DNA of 64,000 bases, from NCBI GenBank assembly GCA_020744425.1, contig JAGMUV010000044.1, positions 124,001 to 188,000 on the forward strand, read 5' to 3'. A program made the position numbers and the translations under genes. This DNA is from Dactylonectria macrodidyma. Its lineage: Eukaryota > Ascomycota > Sordariomycetes > Hypocreales > Nectriaceae. Below are positions 10,337-22,800 of the stretch, in pieces. Position 1 is the first letter of the stretch, and each line of letters opens with the position of its first letter. The notes below the pieces were generated by a model that had not been told where the DNA came from, did not search any database, and saw nothing but the letters and a program-made list of their open reading frames with translations.

Positions 10337-11885
10337 ATGACCACCCAGACCAAGGACCACAATGGCACCCCCAGGGGACGTATCCTGGTTGTTGGGGCGG
10401 GGTACGCTGGGCTGGCGACCGCCATTGAATTAAAGAGGAAAGGCTTTGAGGTGGAAGTTATAGAGGCAGCCAGGGAACTGACAACCCAAGGTCCGTCGCC
10501 AATTCTCGGGCCATGACTAGGCTGACAACATATAGGCGATATCATTCAACTGGGCTCGAATGCGACCCGCGTCATGGCGGGCTGGGGCAGCGTGCTCCAG
10601 AAGGAGGTGGAGGTGTCTGGACAGCCTCGGCTCATGGCAATCCACGATAAGGCAGGGAAGTCCCTCCTTGAGGCTCCGATGCCCACCGAGTTCGATGGCT
10701 TTCCGGTCCTCTATTCTAACCGAGGGCTTCTGCAACGCCTGATCCTTGAACACGCTAATTCACTGGGCATCAAGATTCGGTTCGGCGTGCGGGTTAAGGA
10801 ATTCTTCGAGCAAGACGATTCCGTGGGCATCGTGGTAGATGGAGAGCGCTTGGAGGCGGATGCAGTCATTGCAGCCGACGGCATACACAGCACGGCACGG
10901 AAGCATGTAATTGGCATCCATCAGCATCCCCGAACTAGCGGTTTTGCTGTCTACCGCAGTTGTTTTCCTCTTGATCTTTTAGCCAATGACCCACTTACCA
11001 AGCCGCTCACCGAGGTTAAGGAAGATACCTTCCGCGTGTGGTTGGGATCCGACACACATGCCATCCTGTTCATCACAGTGGCTGTTCGGCAAGCTGTCAT
11101 CTTCTGTACCCATAAGGTGGGCTAAGTTATTACATGGACACTTGGCTTGGCCTAGGCTAATATAACCCCAGGATACATATGAAGTTGAGGAATCTTGGTC
11201 TAACCCCGGCGATAGGGATGACCTGCTCAGTGTTGTTGATGGATGGGATCCGGTTATTGTTGCTGCAATGAAGGCCATTCCCGACGATAAGCTTATTGAC
11301 TGGAAGCTGCTCTGGCGCGATCCCATCCGCCAGTGGGTGTCCTCTACAGGCCGCATTGTCTTAGTCGGAGATGCAGCCCATCCGCATCTTCCAACGTCAG
11401 GTCAAGGCGCAGCTCAAGCATTCGAGGATGCTGCGACCCTTGGCGTTGTGATCGACGAGCTGGGAAGAGAGGGTATTCCGACCGCCTTGAGAGTCTTCGA
11501 GACGCTCCGGTAAGCCAGCCTAAGAATACCTTTATTATCAAGAAGGCCATACTCATGTTTCTTTAACAGATATGAGAGGACCAGTTTAACACAGCGCATG
11601 GGCTGGGAGACTAGGCACCGATGGCATCAAACTGACTGGGAAGAGGTTGCGGCCGATCCTTCTTTTCTCAAGATGCCGCAGCCCTTGTGGTTATACACAT
11701 TTGATGCTGCAGGCTACGCTCGGAAGCGATTGTCCGAGGCAGTCGAGAGCGTAAAAACAGGCTCAAATTTCAAGTCGACCAATGTCCCCGAGGGACACGT
11801 GCACGAAGACTGGACGGTGGAGATGATGATGGCTTTGGAGAAGGAACAAGCGAAGGAGCATTTCTACAGAGTTGCGAACAGATGA
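10337..11885 (+). CDS. FAD-dependent aromatic hydroxylase (salicylate hydroxylase type)
   Basis: Four exons are 10337-10490, 10536-11116, 11172-11509 and 11570-11885, giving about 462 residues. The three diagnostic motifs of group A flavin monooxygenases are present: the FAD-binding VVGAGYAGLATAIELKR at the N-terminus, the DG motif in AADGIHSTARK, and the GD motif in VLVGDAAHPHLPTSGQGAAQ. All introns have GT donors and AG acceptors and restore the frame, for example ELTTQ-GDIIQLGSNA across intron 1. The expected activity is NAD(P)H-dependent hydroxylation of an aromatic acid or related ring in the cytosol. It could instead be a secondary-metabolite tailoring enzyme. A ring-cleavage dioxygenase remnant and a Zn2Cys6 regulator lie upstream. 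Confidence 0.88.
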
Positions 11886-12897
11886 ACGAGGCTGCTGAGT
11901 TGGGGTCTCTTGGGTTTATTTGCCGGAAATCTGACCAATAAGACGCTTCTAGTACGGTCGCTTGATGAATAAGTAGCACCTGGGTTGAAAAACTTATTTC
12001 TGGGCACGAGCATTATTCGTCGTAAGTACCTCGCTGTTTAATAGAGAGAGACATCGAATAAATGGTGTATCTGGTACCTGTCTCATCCAGGTTGTTTCTG
12101 TTTCACTAGGAAGAGCTTTTGCTTAGTGCAATATTTGCCTTAAGAGAAACGACCTGTCTCATAACAAATGAGCTGTATATTATGAAGGTGTTCGGAGTAG
12201 GTATTATATTATGGCTAAGAAGATGTCAAAGAGATGAAAAATAGAAAGGCCAGATCGATATATATATAAATTTGACTGCAGAATAATGAAGATCCATCTA
12301 GTCTTTTTTCTGTTCTAATTATCTCTCCGGGGGGGAGGGAAGATGGCGTGGTAAGAATGGGTTGGATGAATGCGACAGCTGTATTTTGAACACATAGGGT
12401 TTAACATTCCTCGGCAGCCGTGAACGAATCTGGATAGGAAAGGCTGATGAAGAGATAAGAAGTACAAAGAGAGAGAAGAGAAGAGAAGAGAAACAAACGA
12501 AATATCCTACAGATATTACACGTCAATAGCGCCGGGTCAAAAGCCTCCATGTCACGTCTCAGTATTTTGTCGAAGTAACAGGGTAAGGGAGGGGAAAGTG
12601 TGCCGAAAAGATAAAATACCGAATTCGGGGACCGGCGAACTCGAACCCGCCAATTCTGATACCAAGAACTCATATGCTGGTAGTGGCCGACATTGCCCCC
12701 GACCCATTCTAGATCAAACAAAGTCTCTGATAAGGTTTTGCGTCTGCTGCCCGCAATCAACGATCTCTTGTATGCGACTATGTTGTGCCTTTTCATTGTC
12801 GCTGTCAGGAAGAGAGGAAGTCGCGTCATGGCCCGTGCGTTGGTCATGTTTGTCGCCCAGCAGAGAGCCTCATAAGCACGCTTCGTCCTCCACACTT
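11886..12897. other. Intergenic region, no firm gene
   Basis: This holds the 3' end of the hydroxylase, a purine-rich GAGAAGAGAAGAG run near 12470-12490 and a tRNA-like but non-canonical segment near 12634-12711 (minus). A 164-codon minus-strand open frame (12895-12401) has no recognisable domain and overlaps the repeat edge, so it is not called as a gene. Confidence 0.4.
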
Positions 12898-13236
12898 CAC
12901 AGCATCTTTAAACCCATGCGAGGCCTTTCGCAATTCTCCACCATTAGTGGGTCTCACTTACTACTAGGTTGGACTCCTGGCCTCCTAGCATGTGGAAGAG
13001 CAGCATCACGATCTGTAGCATTTTTAAACCCACGCGAGGCTTTTCGCAGTTCCCCGCTGTTGGTGGGTCTCACTCCCGCTAGGGGCTGGGAGGTGGGGCT
13101 TCACAGCATTTTTAAACCTGCGTGAGGCCTTCTGCAATTCTCACCTTCCACTTTTTCACTAAAGTGGGGGAGGCCATGAGGCTCACTTCGGGTGGCTGGC
13201 TTTTTTAGAGCCTTTTAAACCCATCCGAGGCGTTCC
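12898..13236 (-). repeat. Dispersed 40-bp repeat, four copies, minus orientation
   Basis: Cores start at about 12898, 13016, 13102 and 13207, spaced roughly 90-120 bp apart. They read CACAGCATTTTTAAACC, then CACGCGAGGC, then TTTCGCAATTC with small changes; the last copy is partial. The reverse complement recurs at 17.5 kb and six times at 23.3-24.0 kb. No coding content or terminal structure was seen. Confidence 0.75.
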
Positions 13237-13555
13237 TTATCCAGGTAGCAGCGCATTACAGTGTGGATAAATGCTCAATTAAAGTTACTACGGATTCTGC
13301 TGTTATTTTTAAGCTTAAGTATATGCTCTTCCATACTTACAAACGCACTTGAATTCCGGCTGCGAGACTGGCCTTGTCTGTAAAACTCACCGAATAAAAC
13401 GGAAGATGGCTATAGCAATGTCAATCCTACACCACCGCCTAAGAACCTGTCATGCCTGTTCCTCATGACCTCGCAGTCATTGCACGTCACCACCCAAGCC
13501 CGCCGGTCAACTCCCAAATTCCTTCACATTTGCTGCAGGACCGTTGTAAAGCATA
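13237..13555. other. Short intergenic stretch
   Basis: This lies between the repeat array and the 3' end of the helicase gene. Nothing further was seen. Confidence 0.4.
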
Positions 13556-16500
13556 TCAGGAGAGGCTCTCTTCATCAATAACATCCGGCGTCTCTTCGAA
13601 TCCGAGGGCCGCGAGCTGCTTCTTCCACTGTTGCTGGGACCTCATTTCCTGAGTGTGGTTAATACGAACTGTGAGACTGCGAGGGTCATGGTAGAACAAA
13701 CGTCTTCTACGGTGTCCTTGATCACGTATCGCGTCACGTACACCTCGTTTTCCTGCCCCAGGCGGATGGCGCGTGCGATGGCCTGGCTCTCTACGCCGGG
13801 GTTCCACTGCAACTCGACGATGAAGACGCGGTTAGCGCAGGTCAGGTTCAGCCTGGGAGCTTGTCAATATCGCATTTGATTGAGTAGGGAATTAATAACC
13901 AAGACAGCTAACGTACCCGAACCCACCGGTGCCAGTAGTCATAATGAGCACTGGCTTCTCGTCATCTTTAGCGAACTGGTCAAGTTTGGTCTGTCGCTGT
14001 GGGAGGGGACAGCCGCCGTCGATGCGGAGGTAGGGAATGTTGGCTTCGTCTAGGTGCTTGGACAGCAGGTGTAGGGTTCTAGTCCAGCACGAAAATATAA
14101 TACTATTCACACGTCGTTAGACACCCATTATTTCTCCGGCCGGAGGAGGGGGGAAGTGAAGGGGGGAGGGGGGGAATGGATGCCTCTTCGTCGTCCACAG
14201 GTCCTTGTTGACGTCCTCGATCAACGCCCGCATCTTCGTCGAGTGGCCCTCAGCGTTGAAATAGTAGGTATCATCGTCCTCAGTCGCCTCCTTGGCCGGG
14301 TAGTCCGGCATGGCCACATCCCCCGGTGCTACGCGGCCCTCAACTCGGGCATGCGTAAGCCACCGCACACAGACGGGACAGCGCTGATCCTGCGTCCCGG
14401 CGCCCGGCGTGCTCGATTCCTCGATGCACTCGGAGCACAGCACGTGAGCGCACTGATCGCGGAAGCCGTTGCCCAGCCGGCTAGACCCCAGGATCGGCAT
14501 GGGAAGCCGGCAGCCGGAGCAGGTGATCTCACCGTTCTGGCCGAGAGCAGAGACGATGGCCTCGCATTCGTCCCGGTAGCTACGACGGTGCCAGGAAAAG
14601 GGCTGCTGGAACGTGCCATGGTTGCACAAGAGGCGCATTTGCAGGTTCGCTTGGAAGAGCCCGAATTTGGAGCTCTCCTCGGCCTCGCCGACGCGTTGGC
14701 GGATCGTGCGCATCAGGATCTTCTTAGTATTCTCGTACTGCTCGCGCTCTGCTGTCGAGAACTTCAATGTGCGCATGCGCTGCCGCACCCCGGGCAGCTG
14801 GATGACGTCCCTTGTGCGGCGCAGACAGAGCGCCTCAAGGAGCGTGACCAGGCGGTCCTTGACGACGGTCGGGTCCTCGATGCTCTGCTCGAAGGGGACC
14901 TCGATCCACTTGCGGAAGACGGAGGCTTTGGAGAAGGGCTCGGCGCGGATGAAGGCGAAGAGCGCGCCTATGTCAGCAAGCTTGTTTTGAATCGGCGTGC
15001 CAGTGAGACACCATCGCGAGTTGGCGTGGAGGTCGCTGCAGGCGTGGTAGAAGGCTGTCGCTGGGCGGCGGATGATGTGTGCTGTTAGTTGTTAGTTGTT
15101 ACTTGTTAGATGTGTCGGTTGGACGTGATTCGGGAAAGGGGGCGGTGGGAGTTGAGAGCTTGCCTTCGTCGAGGACGACTCTGTACCAGCTGATTTGGTG
15201 GAGGAGGGAGGGCTTTGACTTGATTTGAAACTCGGCAGTGAGGGTGTTGTAGGTGGTTACCACTATGTCTGAGTCTGAGATTGTGTCGACGTCTTTCAGT
15301 CTGCCGGGACCGTGGTGCTTGACTACCTTTAGGCCTCCTTTCAAGTGCCTGTGTAGTCAGCTATTAGTGATGATACCAATGCGAAAGCACAACCACTCCA
15401 CTTTTCTATTTCGTTCATCCAGTTGTAGATGAGAACTAATTAATCAAGTCAGTCCTAGGTTTCCGTTCTGATTCAAAATGGAGGGGCTGCATACGGGCGG
15501 ACGGGACGACTACAAGCGTAGAGCGTGAGCGCTTGAGCACGACCTTGCCTCCAGCACTGTCGTTCTGCTGCTGAGCCCACTCCTTGCTGTCGTCGAGAGT
15601 CTTCATGATCAGGGCAAGGATGGACAGGGACTTCCCCATACCCATCTCATCAGCTAGAATGCCACCCCCTCTCTCGTCTGGCTGGATGCCCTGCCTGGCC
15701 TTGGCTCTGGTGATTCTGTGCCGGTACCTGATGTAGCCACGTCAGCCATAGTTGACATTGGATTGGGGTTGCAAGCGACGCACTCTTCCCTCCCATCTTC
15801 TAAAAGGACAGTCTTCCAAAGCCTGTATCTGTCGTTGATATGGCCGGTTTCTCTCTCCAGCATGAAACCAAGCGCTTCTTGCTGATGTCTAGAGGCAGCA
15901 TTATGCATATTAGTGACTACCAACCTTCAAATCAGAACATAGCACAAGACCTACTTGAGTAACTTCCGGGTGACCCTATTCCCGCCCTCCACCATGTCGA
16001 GATGGCGAGTATTGTCCAGAGACTTGTACACCTCCTCGACCATCTTCCGCAACCGCTCCTCCCGGTGCTTCTTTCTCGCAAGCCCCTCATTGGCAACTCG
16101 GTTCACAGATTGGACGGACTGCACCTGGACGCCATTGACCTTGAGAGGCAAGAAGTGCGGGTTATCGTATACCACTCCACGCCTCGCTTGGCCCGACTTC
16201 TGGAGCCACAGCTTGCCTTGTGAGAGCGCGTCACCGACCTCGGTCGCGGCACACCGGGGGCCGTACACGTTGATGTCGACCCTGACCATGGCTTCAGCCG
16301 GCTTCTTGGCGCGCCCGATTGTCTCCTTCAGGTTGGACGTGGACACAGTGGGCTCAAACTCGACGTATGACTTGGCTAGCAGCGGTGCGAGCGTCTTGAC
16401 CACACCGGAGCGCAGGTAGCCGAATTCCTCACCGTCATCGCGGAAGCGCAGGACGATATGGGTCTCCTGCTGTTTGAGCTCGAAGCACTCGTAACCGGCC

Positions 16501-17185
16501 GAGCTTTTTCCGAGCTTGCCGTCGATGGTCTGCATCTCGCCTATGAGCTTGACGTCGACGTTGTGTAGCTAGCGCAGGTGAACCGTATCCCAAGTCAGAG
16601 ACGTCAGCGAGGCGAATGCAGGGAGCACTCACCATTCCGTAGCAAATGATCTCATCGTACTCTCCTGGAGTGACAGATTCAGTTCTCGATTGGCTTGATT
16701 GCGGCGTGGGGGACGGCGAGTGCAAGGTCTGTTGGGAAGAAATGGGGGTCAGTTGGGACGAGTCGGAGTCCGGCAAGGCCATTGTGTCTCCCCATTCTGC
16801 AAGCGCACCGGCTAGGTTGTAGTCTATCGCATCGAAGTTCATCAGCGACATTTGGTTGCCGACACTCGGGTCAAGCAGGATGCCGCTAAACAGATCTGGT
16901 AGAGAGTCCCCCGGTTGCATAACGGGAAAGTCGCTGGGCTGTTTAGCAGCGCTCGTGGGGAATGCACGGTGCTCTTTCCAAGTTATACCTTGCTGGATTC
17001 ATGGAACTCGGTCCATGATATTGACTCTGTCGTGGTGCGTCGGGAAAGGGACCACAGTACTGCCATAGTTCTTGCTGATACGGCGGGCGTGGATCGACGT
17101 CGGGCATGGCACCGGTGCTGAGGTTGAAGGTGACATGGTCTAACACCTCAACGGGATCCAGAGCTCGCTTCAAAGGGTTGGACAT
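13556..17185 (-). CDS. SNF2-family helicase/ATPase with embedded RING finger (RAD5/HLTF-like)
   Basis: A multi-exon minus-strand gene starts [17 protein letters not shown] at 17185 and ends [13 protein letters not shown] at 13556. Ordered features are a disordered N-terminus, a HIRAN-like region ([21 protein letters not shown]), [16 protein letters not shown], Walker [15 protein letters not shown], a DEAH box, LTGTPIQN, and a C3HC4 RING ([17 protein letters not shown]). The helicase C domain follows, with [19 protein letters not shown] and [16 protein letters not shown] is rebuilt across a GC-AG intron (15163-15082). Intron 1 is 16988-16934 and intron 2 is 16632-16569. Junctions near 15700-15790 and 14110-14210 are uncertain. 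RAD5-type proteins remodel stalled replication forks in the nucleus and ubiquitylate PCNA; this accessory paralogue may differ. An antisense G-rich tract lies in its 14.15-kb intron. Confidence 0.85.
14142..14174 (+). other. G-rich tract inside a helicase intron
   Basis: Runs of six, six and seven G occur with short spacers on the plus strand, the template strand of the helicase gene. The tract meets the general pattern for G-quadruplex-forming DNA. It lies in the intron just before the helicase C-terminal domain. Confidence 0.5.
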
Positions 17186-17507
17186 TGTGATCAATCGACA
17201 ACCTCCGTTTGTTGTCGAGGAATCTTAGGCTAGCTATCTGGAGCGTCAGTTGCTCTATGCTCGTTGTGCGAACGACTAACTGGGGAAGTTGGGGGACACC
17301 TGGGAATTGGAATTCGTGCAATCAGGCAGTCGCGAGGCGAAATCCCTCCGTGACTGAGGCCGAGGACGCGCAACTCCTGCTTGCTCCTCTGTCGGTGGGG
17401 GAGTGAGTGCGCTGGCAAGGCAATCGAGCCTTGTTAGTTCGCCATGGTCCGCGGACCGCCAAGGTGTTCAGGGGTTCTCCTGGAAGGGTTAGCGCCTGGG
17501 GCTGGAA

Positions 17508-17543
17508 GCGAATGCCTCGGGCAGGTTTAAAAATGCTGTGAAG
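17508..17543 (+). repeat. Single copy of the 40-bp dispersed repeat, plus orientation
   Basis: The core GGTTTAAAAATGCTGTGAAG is preceded by GCGAATGCCTCGGGCA. This is the inverse orientation to the array at 12.9-13.2 kb. It lies between the divergent helicase and HET genes. Confidence 0.7.
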
Positions 17544-17654
17544 GCTAACAAAGAGGATTACCCACCATCTCCATCAAAACGCGGGGAGAAATTGGGAATA
17601 TTTGTTGATTCCCGTCTCAGCTGTAGTTCTTTTGCAAATCAATAATTCCAGACC

Positions 17655-19667
17655 ATGGGTGAGGAAGCTCAACAAATACAAATATCCGTTAGGGAAAAAC
17701 GGCGGCGACCTGCGTCCGACGATGCTGATCGGCCCGGCCCTTCGCAGGTCAAGAAAATCCGGGAAAGCACACCGGATCTTCTATGCACATCATGCACACT
17801 CATGTTCTCCCACCAGGGCCTGGAATATCTCAACTCACCCAACGGCTTCGATCACCGGACCCGCGCCGAGTGTATGGCTTCTAGAAATGAAAGCTGTAGA
17901 ATGTGCAGATTCATCTTCCTGGTTGTCTGTAAAGAACATGATGAGACTTGGGCCAGTGACGATCGCCTCATATTCCGGAACTTCCGAAATACACACTCAA
18001 CGAGCCCAGTTTCTGGCATTCAGTTGCCCGGTATCTATGGGCTTAAAGGCAGTCTCGAATCCGAGCCCGACAAATGCATCATCACCATCTATTCATTTGC
18101 CAGAATGGGTAAGTATTCTCTTCATCGTTGACAAGGTGACGATAGCATCTAACAGGACCCAGGCGACCCTATGGGAACAATTGTACACCGAAGGCCTCTC
18201 CACAGAGATTTGCGAAGCAGCAGTGTGTTTGCGGCAGCCCAGTCCCTCATCAAAGAGTGTATGCATCCTGAAAAACCTCACAAACATTGCCAGTACTCGC
18301 GCGACACTGTGCTCCCGACGCGCGTTCTCGACGTTGGCAAGCCCGATGACCCTCATCCAACAATCAAACTCAGGGTCAACGAGACAGAAACCCACGCGCC
18401 ATATATCGCCCTGAGCTACTGCTGGGGAAAGCAACCTAAGCCCACGGCGCCAGTCCAACCGCGTCTGCTACGGAAAGATACTCTTAAGGCCTTAGTGGGT
18501 GAAATCAGGCTCGAGAGTCTCCAGCAATCCATACAGGACGCTATCTTCGTCACTCGCAAACTTGGTTTTCGCTATCTTTGGGTTGATGCGCTATGCATCA
18601 TCCAAGACTGCAAGACCGACAAAGACAAGGAAATTTCCCAGATGGCGTCCATCTACAAGAATGCTGCCATAACCATCGCAGCATCTTCCTCTGAAAACGC
18701 GATGGATGGATTTCTTTCCAAGAGAATCCTGCCCTACCATCCAAACTATGAACTCCACATCCCTATGCCAAATGGGGAGAAGGGCACTGTGTATCTTTCG
18801 GCAGAGGCATACGAACCCGAACACCCCCTAGACAAGAGGGGCTGGACGTTGCAGGAGTTTATGCTGTCATCAAGGATGCTCATTTTCTCCGACTACGAGC
18901 TTTTGTGGCAGTGTAAGGAGGTGGACCTTCGGGGCGTTACCGGGAGGGGGCTCGAGTATCTACAACCCTTGGAAGCTCTGCCATGGACCGTCTTTGACGA
19001 CGATGCGGAGCCCGACTTTGGAAACCTCGATTCTGACAAGATCTACCTCTGGAAAACCATCGTCCAACAGTACACGGAGCGCAAGCTGACAGACCTGGAA
19101 GATAGACTTCGAGCAATCACGGGCATAACCTCTGAGCTAGAAACACTATGGCGCGACATGAACATCTACGGGCTCTGGAAGATATGGTTCATAGAGCTCC
19201 TGGCATGGTACAAACCACATGTTGACAGAGAGCAGAAGCGGTGGCTCAAGCGGGCACCCAGCTGGTCATGGGCGTCTCTCAACGGCGTGATCTGCTACGA
19301 GGGGCCTCTTTGGACCGAAGATGCCAAAGTCAAGTTGCTGACTGTATCAACTGCAGAGTTGACATGTCGTATTCTTGAAGAAGCTGACATACAATTTGAC
19401 AAGTCTCATACCATATTGGAGCGGCCAGATCTGGGGGATCCAAGCGCGGAACTCCGGCAAAGAGGACTCCAGCATAGAGAGACGGAATATTTGCTGTTGG
19501 GCACAGTAAAGATAGACGAAGGCGTCGAGAAAGGTGTCGGCTTGCTTGTAGTAGATGTGGGTAAAAGAGTTTATCGGAGAGTCGGATTGGTCATCTTTAC
19601 GGATATGACTATATGGAAAGGCGCGAAGAGACGGGATGTCACATTAGAGCCGAAGATCAGGGGATAG
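17655..19667 (+). CDS. HET-domain protein (heterokaryon incompatibility family)
   Basis: Two exons, 17655-18108 and 18163-19667, give about 652 residues; the 54-bp intron has a GTAAGT donor and CAG acceptor and joins FARM to GDPMGT. The HET domain begins near YIALSYCWGK and continues with QSIQDAIFVTRKLG, YLWVDALCIIQD, KEISQMASIYKNAAITIAAS and RGWTLQEFMLSSR. These are its signature blocks. HET domains are TIR-like modules that trigger cell death when fused strains differ at incompatibility loci. The N-terminal 100 residues include paired cysteines (LLCTSCTLMF, CRMCRFIF), as in many HET proteins. It sits beside a NACHT receptor, a typical partner class. Allelic specificity cannot be read from one sequence. 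Confidence 0.9.
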
Positions 19668-19862
19668 GACTCGATAATATAAGTTTTCTCATTTAGTGAC
19701 ACAAAAGCACAGAATCCATAGAAAATCGCAGCTGATAACCTGCACACCTATTTTGCGCACCAATTGGCAATTTCTTTTATAGAGTCGTGCCATCAGACTG
19801 GATTTTCACAGGGCCAAAATCTCCAATACAATAGCTCTTACTATCAGACAGAACCTATCACA

Positions 19863-22800
19863 TTACGTCCTTCTTCTCAAATGAATCTTCTCATGCCTTC
19901 GACAATCATTCAACCTCGCAAACGCCTTGTCGCAATATGAACATTCATACGGACGCTCCCCAAAATGACTCCTCTCGTGGCCCGTCAGAGTGATTTTCCG
20001 CGTGAAAGTCTTGCCGCACATGTTGCAGGTGAACCGCGACGACCCAGTCCTGGCATGCAGAGCCTCGAAAACGGACGGTCCTTCACTCAGGTCTGGATGA
20101 TGGATCCGTACATGCCTTTCCTTATCCTTGTTGGAGGAGAAGCCGATAGGAGCGAGGCTACAGTTCACGGGACACGGGTATGGCCTGTCGTGGCGGCTGT
20201 CGTGGGTCTCGCGATCCCTCTTCCTGTCGTAGCCCAGGTAGAAGAATTTGCACAGCATGCGCTTGCACTTGAAGAGATTGGGGCCATAGTAGTCCGCTAT
20301 CGTGTCATTTAGCCAGGTTTCTGAGCTAGGTGTGAAATTCTCCTCTAATGTGATTCTGTTTTCTCGCAGAGCTTTGTCGAGCTGAGTGATGCCAACAGTG
20401 TTTCGGACGTCGTATGTGCCCTTTTGGTGGGTATAGATATGGTTCCACAGGAAGCAGAGATTTTCGTAGAATGAGAGTCCTGAGAACCTGGCGAGTTCGG
20501 AAGGTGTTTGTTCGAGGTCGGGATGCGGCTCTGTCGTCAGGCCTGCACGATGTGTGTCGACGAAATACTGCAAGGCAGAGCCAAACTTCTCTTCGTATTC
20601 CTGGCAATAATGACCATCACAAAAGAGTCCCCTGCATGCCGTAATCATCGTGGCAACGTGGCTGTGCCATTGGGAACAGGCGTAGTCTTGGAAAGAAAAC
20701 CAACCCAGCTTAACCTTGTCTCGACGCTCGTATTCGTCATAACCGTTCGAGAAGCTTAGAAGACAGAGATATCTGAGACAAAGTATTGTAAGTTCGCAAT
20801 GAACAGCTTGCTCATTGATATGCTCATTTTCGACGATGTATCTGGCGGCTGTTAACCCTTGAAATGCAGAGTTGGTCAGCGAAGAAACTCATTGCTTACC
20901 GCCGCGCTGTCGAATGAACCATCCGGATGTGATCGCCATCTAGGACGTGCACCAATGACCCGAGGTACTTGTTGGAATTTTGTCGAAGCATTTTGTTGTC
21001 AAAGTCAACAATTTGCTTGACTGGGTCATAAGACAGAATGGATTGCATTTCGTGCCATTTCAGGGGTCGCTTTGCGCATACCAGCCATCCCAGGAGGAGC
21101 TTGGCCACCTGCCAGTGGGTCTCACCATCTGCCAGTTGCAACAGCTCGGTCTTGATTGCCCCCAAAAGCTTCTCATATCTGCGAGTAGTGATCAGTTTAT
21201 TCCTGATCCATGCATAATTGACAGTAATAAATACTAGACGCACATCTGTGAGAGTTCCTTGGGCAGCATTTCCTCTTTGATCTTCTCGAGGAGCCTCTCT
21301 TTGGTTGGCTGCTGTAGAAGATACTCAATGGCCAGATGGGCATAGATAAACATGTCTACAATTATCGTCAATATACAGTATTAAAATGTGCAGCTTAGGG
21401 TGGCTACAGACCTTCGCTCCGACGACAGATGATACTTTCAATTTGCCCCTCATCGTCTTCAGAAAGGTTAAAACCACTACTTGTGGCACGCTTCTCAGAG
21501 AATCCCGGGATCCTTTTCTTCACATAAGCCCTGATGTCCTCTGCGTTGTCGGTCGACTTGAGCTGCACACAGGCGTCGTCTTCCGGCATGATTTTGGCCT
21601 TGGCCAGATCTGGCAACGGCTGGCTCATAAACAGCACTCTCAGTCGACCCTGCTTGATCTCGTTGTCGCACTTTGTAACTTGGCCCATGAAGAAACGCGC
21701 AGTTTGGAGTATTTCTTCAAGTGTTTCACATTCGTCGAGCCCGTCAATAATGATGTACTGCCTGGAGTTGTACTCGATGAAGGCCTCAATGAGGGTTTGG
21801 GCAATTTTTGCGTTTTCCAGGTTTGTGCTTCCGCTCGACGCAGCTTTTTCAGCGCAGAGAGGTAAGAGATCTTCGTCAGCATCGACCATCTGATGGAGAA
21901 TGCCCCTGAGAATGTCAAGGTAGGTGCGATGTTCGGGATCATGTTCCTGGCAGTAGAAGTAGTACGTCTTGCTCTCCATTGGGATCGCACACTTCTTCTT
22001 GTCCGTGCGAAGCTCCTCCAGCTCGTCGATGAGGAGCGATGATAACACAGTTTTACCTGTATAGTGTTAGCTCGGCTATCTTTTGGGTTTTTGTTGATCT
22101 ACCAAATCCCTTGCTACCGTGGAGCCAGATGGCAGACTCGGGAGGCTGGTCTTCTTTCATCCACTCAGTGACTTCACTATACCTCCTAAACAGCCAGCGG
22201 CCAGTGTTAGGACATATTCTCGAGTCTTGGAACTTCTTGTGAAGCAACTGCGTCTTCTTCGAGGCCGGGATCCACGTCATGACGCTCTTTTTTTCGTCTT
22301 CTTTTCTGATTCTCTCTTCCTCCTCAAATTTGTCTCGACGTCCGTTCATGTCGTTACGATAGCGGTAGAATTTCATCTTAGTGTCGCTCCAGTCTTGAGT
22401 AGTATCCAGCCCGGATTGCATATGCACTAATTCACCACTTTGGTCCCAGTTCGGTTCAGGGTTTCGGAGAGAGGATCCGTGCGATTGTATGAATCGCCCA
22501 TGGCTGTCCAGAGAGTCTATTAGGTGCTCGAATGTATGACTGAATGCTTTCCAGGTGGGCCTGTATAGTTTATGCCACACTAGAGAAGAGGGTTAGTGTT
22601 TGTTATACTATTGCTACTCTGGGCTCGATCTCACGGTTAGGCTGAAGAGAGAAAAGCTTGTATGTAATCCGATGGAAGGTAAGAACATCTCGGTAGACAT
22701 ACACCAGGCATCCTTCGCTCTCTGGTAGTCCAGTAAAAAGCCGTATATACTCGTACAGTGGCAGTATTTTATTTCCCAGCTGCTCGTATACGTCGAGTAC

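Noticed and set aside
12634..12711. tRNA-like segment on the minus strand with a GGTTCGAGTTC box and seven-base acceptor-like pairing (TCGGGGG with TCCCCGA).
   Set aside because: No canonical A box or D arm, a poor anticodon stem and no clear anticodon loop. It may be a tRNA-derived scrap but is not supportable as a gene.
12401..12895. 164-codon minus-strand open frame.
   Set aside because: No domain or family pattern, the C-terminus is low-complexity, and it overlaps the tRNA-like scrap and the purine-rich run.
14156..15088. 310-codon plus-strand open frame.
   Set aside because: It is antisense to the conserved RING and helicase exons and only reflects their GC-rich codons.
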